Of a stretch of 64,000 bases of DNA, positions 59,126-64,000 are shown piece after piece; the first letter of the stretch is position 1; the number at the start of each line of letters is the position of its first letter. The stretch comes from Callipepla californica brunnescens (taxonomy: Eukaryota > Chordata > Aves > Galliformes > Odontophoridae): the NCBI GenBank assembly GCA_023055505.1, contig JALIRH010000145.1, forward strand, positions 620,001-684,000, in the 5' to 3' direction. Both the position numbers and the translations under genes were made by a program. The notes under the pieces were generated by a model that worked only from the letters and a program-made list of their open reading frames with translations, did no database searches and was not told the DNA's origin.

Positions 59126-60284
59126 TAAAAGTAAAAATATAAATATGTTGTATTATTTACTGCTCAAATTTCTCTCAGTACATTACTGTATATAATTCTT
59201 GTGGTAGGAGTGCAAATGACATTAAAAAAATAGGCATAATTGAGGAAAGTTGGAGAGTCTCACTTTCTGACTTGCATCGCTGAAGAATGCTCATAGCTGA
59301 TTACTTCGACATCACTAACTGAGGACTACAACAATCAGTGCTCATTGTATAGGGTCGCCTTCATAATACTGCGTGCTCACCACTTATTTAAGGCTTACAT
59401 GTTAAAAACTAACATATTCATATGCCTAGTGATGATGATCAATAATACTTAAGAAATAACCATTAGCAGAACTGTGATTGAAATTAGTATAATCTTGTTT
59501 TAAACATTTGAAACAGTATTCAGTATATTAGTATATCAATATATTCAGTAGTAATGAAACTGAATACAATCATGAACTAGCCAAAGCTTCGTTAAAAAGT
59601 TAATCCTCCCATGTCATTCTATTGTGTTGTATTATGTGTATGTACTCTTGTCCAATAAATTTATGTCTAATTGTAGAAAGAAAATGATATGACTTCATAT
59701 GATACCACCTTAACTTTTTTCAAGACAGATGAATTTGAGGAGAAATAATCTAAACAGTTTAAGCTGATTAGAGGGTTAAAGCGTCTGGAGCTTGAGAGAA
59801 TGTCTAAGAATCTAGCTGCATTAGGTGAATAAAATGAAGATTGATGGGAGTAAGTTTTGACAGGAAAATAGAAACTGTAAAAAATAGAAAATCTACTCAT
59901 CAGTGAATCTTTGTGGTAGCATTCCAGAGGGATAATTAAAGACAAGAAACCTTTACTAGTATAATCATTACATGAAAAGATTAAATCATATTACTAACTC
60001 AAACAGCAGAGGATGAAATTCAATAACCTGTTATGTACCTTATAGTCATCTATTTCTATTAATGACATGAAAGGATACAGCATTTGATAGCTTTAAGAAA
60101 TCAATCACTAAATGTGAAATAAGAGTGAAAGCAAATGGGATTTTGACATAGAAATACTATAATTCAGTATGTTATAGTTGTCTAAAGTTTGGGGTTTTTT
60201 TGAAAAAAAAAAAAAAATCTGATGTCAGATTTTCATACTGTTTCAGAAAGGGAACAAACTATACCTGCTAAAAAGTAGAAAAGA
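59126..60284. other. unassigned AT-rich DNA
   Basis: No gene or repeat recognised; an A-run lies at about 60202-60216. Confidence 0.55.
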
Positions 60285-60545
60285 GAATGCAAAGAGGAGC
60301 AAGATAGACTTTTCAGTGGTACCAATGATATAACAGAAGGTAATGGGTACAAACTGGAACACAAGAAGATGTATTTAAAATCAGGAAAAAATTCTGTGCT
60401 CTGCAGGTGACAGAGCACTGGCACAGATTGCCCAAACAGTTTGTAGAGTCTTTCTCTTCTTAAATCTTCAATGGTCCCCTGGACATGGTCTTGAGCAACC
60501 TGCTCTAGGTGGCCCTGCTTGAGCAGGAAGATTGGAACAGCTAAA
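60285..60545 (+). repeat. CR1 LINE, 3' fragment
   Basis: Plus-strand, diverged: 'cactggcacagattgcccaa' (60417 on), 'cccctggacatggtcttgag' and 'ggtggccctgcttgagcagg' follow CR1 3' UTR order. The tail is lost. Confidence 0.78.
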
Positions 60546-63404
60546 TCCAAAATTGGGTTCATTACAATATTTGGCTCAAGATAGGTTATTTACTAGAATT
60601 AAACCTTTTTATACTTTCTAATATCTTCTTCCAGAAAGTTTTATTTGTTTGCTGTGGGTCTTGTTAACCTTCAGGCCTGCACACCTTGTTAGTTTGTATA
60701 CTTCAAATGGAGTGTAACAATACAAGTAATATCTGATCACAGATTCTTATTTTCTTCTTAATTAATAATATTTCCTCCTAGTTATCATATGTCCAAAGCC
60801 TCTTGAGTCTACCAGATCTCAGGAGAGGTTTTAGAAGTACACATAAGCAAGAGCTTGGATAAATAAATAGTGTTCATTAAAAAAATTCTGTAGATATATA
60901 CATAGATGTAGCTGTTTAGGACTACATACATTTATCCCATCTAACTGTCTGGCTTAGAAAGCTCATCAAACTGTACTCCTCTTTGGGTCAGTGGAAAACC
61001 TCTAACTTCTTTAGAGAACCTTGGAGTCCACATAAGATCTATATTGTCATTAAGAATAAATATATGTGTTGACAACAGATAAATCCTACGACTGCATTCT
61101 AGTTTTACTTGCATTATTGAATATCTAGGTGATGTTAATTAGAGTATTCTCTAATCCCCCTCTCTCAAGGGGCATAAAAATCAAGAATAGAAGTCTTAAT
61201 GCACTTAAACTGTGTAAGCTCTTGTAGTGCATATAGACATGGAAATAATTACATCTAAAGTAAGTATATTGTCTCAATTTTCTTTCGGATTTAAGTATAA
61301 AGAAATCTGACCATTTTAAATCCAGTTCTGGAATTTCATCTACTTTGAAACATTAACAAAATGGAGTCTATGCTGTAACCACAAATCAAAGATGAACTAT
61401 CTACAGCAGCTTAGTGTTGTCATTTATTTACTTTTATATCTATGTTAATGTACCATTGTAAGAAATAAATGTTGTAATATTGTAATATTGTAAATATTTT
61501 AAAATATATACATATTTATAATGTAAATACTATGCATATTATATATTCACTTACAATAATATATATAAAGCAGACAAATAAATATATGAATAATGTATGT
61601 AACTATATAATACGTATTTCTTTAGAATAATAATTATTGTAATATGACATGGAGCACCTTTGAAAACTAGAGAAAATATCCATTCACTGATAGCAATTAC
61701 CCTCCTACACAGAGACTGGTATGCTGTCTGAATGACTTAACATAATGGAGTGAAATGGAACCCAACTTTTATTTTCAGCAGATAAGATCTGCCATGCAAA
61801 GCATTGCTTTTTCAATATTTTATTTTAAAAAGCTGATAGCTAAAAGAAACTGGAAGGGACACTGATGCAGTGTCAGCATGTAATCTCAAAAAACTGCAGC
61901 AAAAGTAGCAAAAGAAATAAGTACCAAAATGAACACTGAAAATAGTAAACTCTATAATGATTTTACAATGGTGATTTCTGAGCTAACAGGAATAACTTGA
62001 TGAAGTTTTATGGAAGCATGAGAAGTCAAAAAAGAAACTACATCACAATATATAGAGAAAAAATAATAGTGAATATAAACAGAAAAGAGCTTTAAGTTAA
62101 AGATTTTGAAGGCCTAAAAGAAAAAAAATTTGAAGTTTTATTTCCACAGTAACACTAACAGTACCTTGAAAGCACAATGTATATTAGAGTCTTTGATAAA
62201 ATAATCAATCCTAAGCACTAAGAAATTACTGGTTATATTGGCATGATTTAATTTTTTATATTAATGAAAACGCGTTCAGGAATAAATTATCTTATTCATA
62301 TACAGTTATAGTACTTTTTAATACAAAGTCATAAAGTTGCATTCTCAACAACTAGACAGAGCTCTTACTCATGTATGAACTTAAAAATCTTTTCATTTAT
62401 TTAACAATTGATAAACCTAAGATTAGTTAGGTTTTCATTCTGTACAGTGTTGAATTTCTTGCAATCTGTCATAATCTACATTTTTCTATAGGACAAATAG
62501 AAATGTGTTTTGGCTGCCTTTGATAAATTCTTTATTTTGTGAAGTGCACAGGCTTTTCAAATATGTAATTCATCAGAAATTAAAAGCTATAGTTTAAAGG
62601 AACATTCCTCCCCCTGTAACGGCAGGGATGAGTCTCCAAAGAGTTTCCAATAATCTGAATGGAAGTAGTATGGCTAAATAAAGCAAAGCAAAGATGAATC
62701 ACCGCAGTCAACAGCTCATCAGTTAGAAAAAGCAGTTCTAGATAAACTGCATCCTGCATTTAAGAATCTGTGCTTGGAGGAAGGATGCATTAAACATAGA
62801 AGTAATTCAGAGTTTAAATACAATAGTATTAATAAAAATGCTACATAAGCATTTCAATTTACATTAAAGATACTAACTAGGGTAGGAGTAAATATACAGT
62901 AACTTCAGCCGTCTAAGAGATCAGCATGTAAGAGGATACAGTTTTTCACTGTATTTGTCTCTCAAGAGATTGAATGACAAAATACTTAACAAGTAGAAAA
63001 AAAAATAGGACACCTGCTTGTAAAGAACTTGGAAGTCAACATTTATGGCTAATGGTTAAAATCACTGTTGGGCACCTTTGTGTTCCCAAGTGTTGAAGAT
63101 GACTGGCAATTCAAGGAGCAAAAATTTTACCCTGGGGATATCCTACCTAGAAATCTTAGAGTAAATGAATATGGTATCTCATGGGATCACTGTGTATATT
63201 AGGAAAGGAGAAGTGCTGAACTGAATTGATTAGAAGAGTGAACTTGTCAGGCAGTTTTCTATAGAGCTGAACGTCTTCAGAAGTAATTTTGAATCACACA
63301 CACCTCCAGTTTTAAAGAGGTAATTTTCCCCCACAATCAATATGTAAAGTTTTCATGTAGAGGGGTAGCAAGAATAAGTTATATGCTCAAAACAAACTAA
63401 TAGA
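60546..63404. other. 2.9 kb without a gene
   Basis: Very AT-rich, especially 61440-61640 with repeated 'tgtaatat' units. A less AT-rich block at 62580-62760 (around 'cccctgtaacggcagggatg') has the look of conserved noncoding DNA, which I cannot test. Confidence 0.5.
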
Positions 63405-63659
63405 ATCATGGCCACAAAGTGAGGCATTGGAAGTTCAGCACAGATGTGCGTAAGAACTTCACAGTGAGGGTGACCAAGCACTGGAACAGGCTATCCAGAG
63501 AGGTTGTGGAGTTTCCATCTCTGGAGCCTCAAGGACTGCCTGGACACCCACCTATGCAACCTGGTCCAGGGAGACTGCTTTGGCAGGGGGATTGGACTCG
63601 ATGATCTCTGGAGGTTTCTTCCAACCCCTACAGTTCTGTGATTCTGTGATTTTGTGATC
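63405..63659 (+). repeat. CR1 LINE, 3' end
   Basis: Plus-strand, well preserved: 'agcactggaacaggctatcc', 'gattggactcgatgatctct', 'tcttccaacccctacagttc' and tail 'tgtgattctgtgattttgtg'. About 255 bp. Confidence 0.95.
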
Positions 63660-63671
63660 ATTGAATCGTAT

Positions 63672-63722
63672 AATCATAGAATTTCTCAGGTTGGAAAAGG
63701 CCTTCATCATCAAGCCCAACCA
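63672..63722 (-). repeat. CR1 LINE, short 3' tip
   Basis: 'aatcatagaatttctcaggt' and 'aaggccttcatcatcaagcc' are the reverse of a CR1 3' end. Only about 50 bp is present. It lies tail to tail with the CR1 at 63405-63659. Confidence 0.8.
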
Positions 63723-64000
63723 CAAGAAATGAATGAATAAAACAGAATAACTAAGTAACAAAACAAGCAAGCAAGCAAACAAAATACTCACAGTTGACTT
63801 AAATGGTAATATTAAGTGTAAAAAGTATCTGTAAGCAATTGCCTATGCTTTTTGCTCCAAATATTTTTTCCTACATCAGCAGTTGTTTGTACTACAACTT
63901 TAATGTTAACAAGTATTTCCTACTGTATTAGAATGAATGTTTTTACTTTTTTCTTGGCACGTAATTATTTAAGACATTGTTGCAACAGATGCTGATCACC

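Overview
This window reads as nuclear DNA from a bird, most likely a galliform such as chicken or a close relative. The evidence is at least fourteen CR1 retrotransposon pieces, several carrying the bird-type CR1 3' tail built on ATTCTGTG/ATTCTATG octamers. It also holds a mariner-like and a hAT element, remnants of ERVL-like endogenous retroviruses, and solo LTRs of several families. The base composition is AT-rich throughout. I found no intact protein-coding gene, no convincing exon, no tRNA or rRNA gene and no CRISPR array. It looks like a gene desert or the inside of a very long intron.

Layout. 0-2.1 kb: a CR1 piece, then a mariner-like element split by a solo LTR. 8.6-10.3 kb: two solo LTRs of different families 328 bp apart, each with a perfect 5-bp target-site duplication (TSD). 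12.8-18.7 kb: a CR1, then a minus-strand ERVL-like provirus (short LTR pair, gag-like, protease, RT end, RNase H, start of integrase) with a CR1 inside it. 20.9-24.8 kb: four CR1s in alternating orientation. 24.8-25.3 kb: a repeat-free AT-rich stretch dense in TAAT/ATTA cores, a candidate conserved regulatory element. 26.4-28.8 kb: a minus-strand hAT transposase pseudogene with an N-terminal BED-like finger, cut by a solo LTR. 30.9-31.9 kb: a CR1 joined to a second mariner-like copy. 38.1-38.7 kb: a CR1 RT segment. 43.5-45.9 kb: a second, shorter ERVL-like pol remnant. 47.3-50.8 kb: two copies of a long LTR in opposite orientations and a (CTCTT)17 microsatellite. 52.1-54.5 kb: a CR1, then two LTRs. 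58-59.1 kb: the longest CR1. 60.3 and 63.4-63.7 kb: further CR1 pieces, the last two tail to tail.

Nothing here works as a gene system. What can be read is the order of mobile-element insertions. Three are nested: an LTR in a mariner element, an LTR in a hAT transposase (whose reading frame resumes once the LTR and one TSD are removed), and a CR1 in an ERVL-like provirus. The two mariner copies carry different internal deletions, both removing the catalytic core. Three copies of one solo-LTR family carry three different TSDs and differ visibly in CpG retention, which gives a relative age order. Family assignments rest on motifs and recalled family features; no database search was possible.
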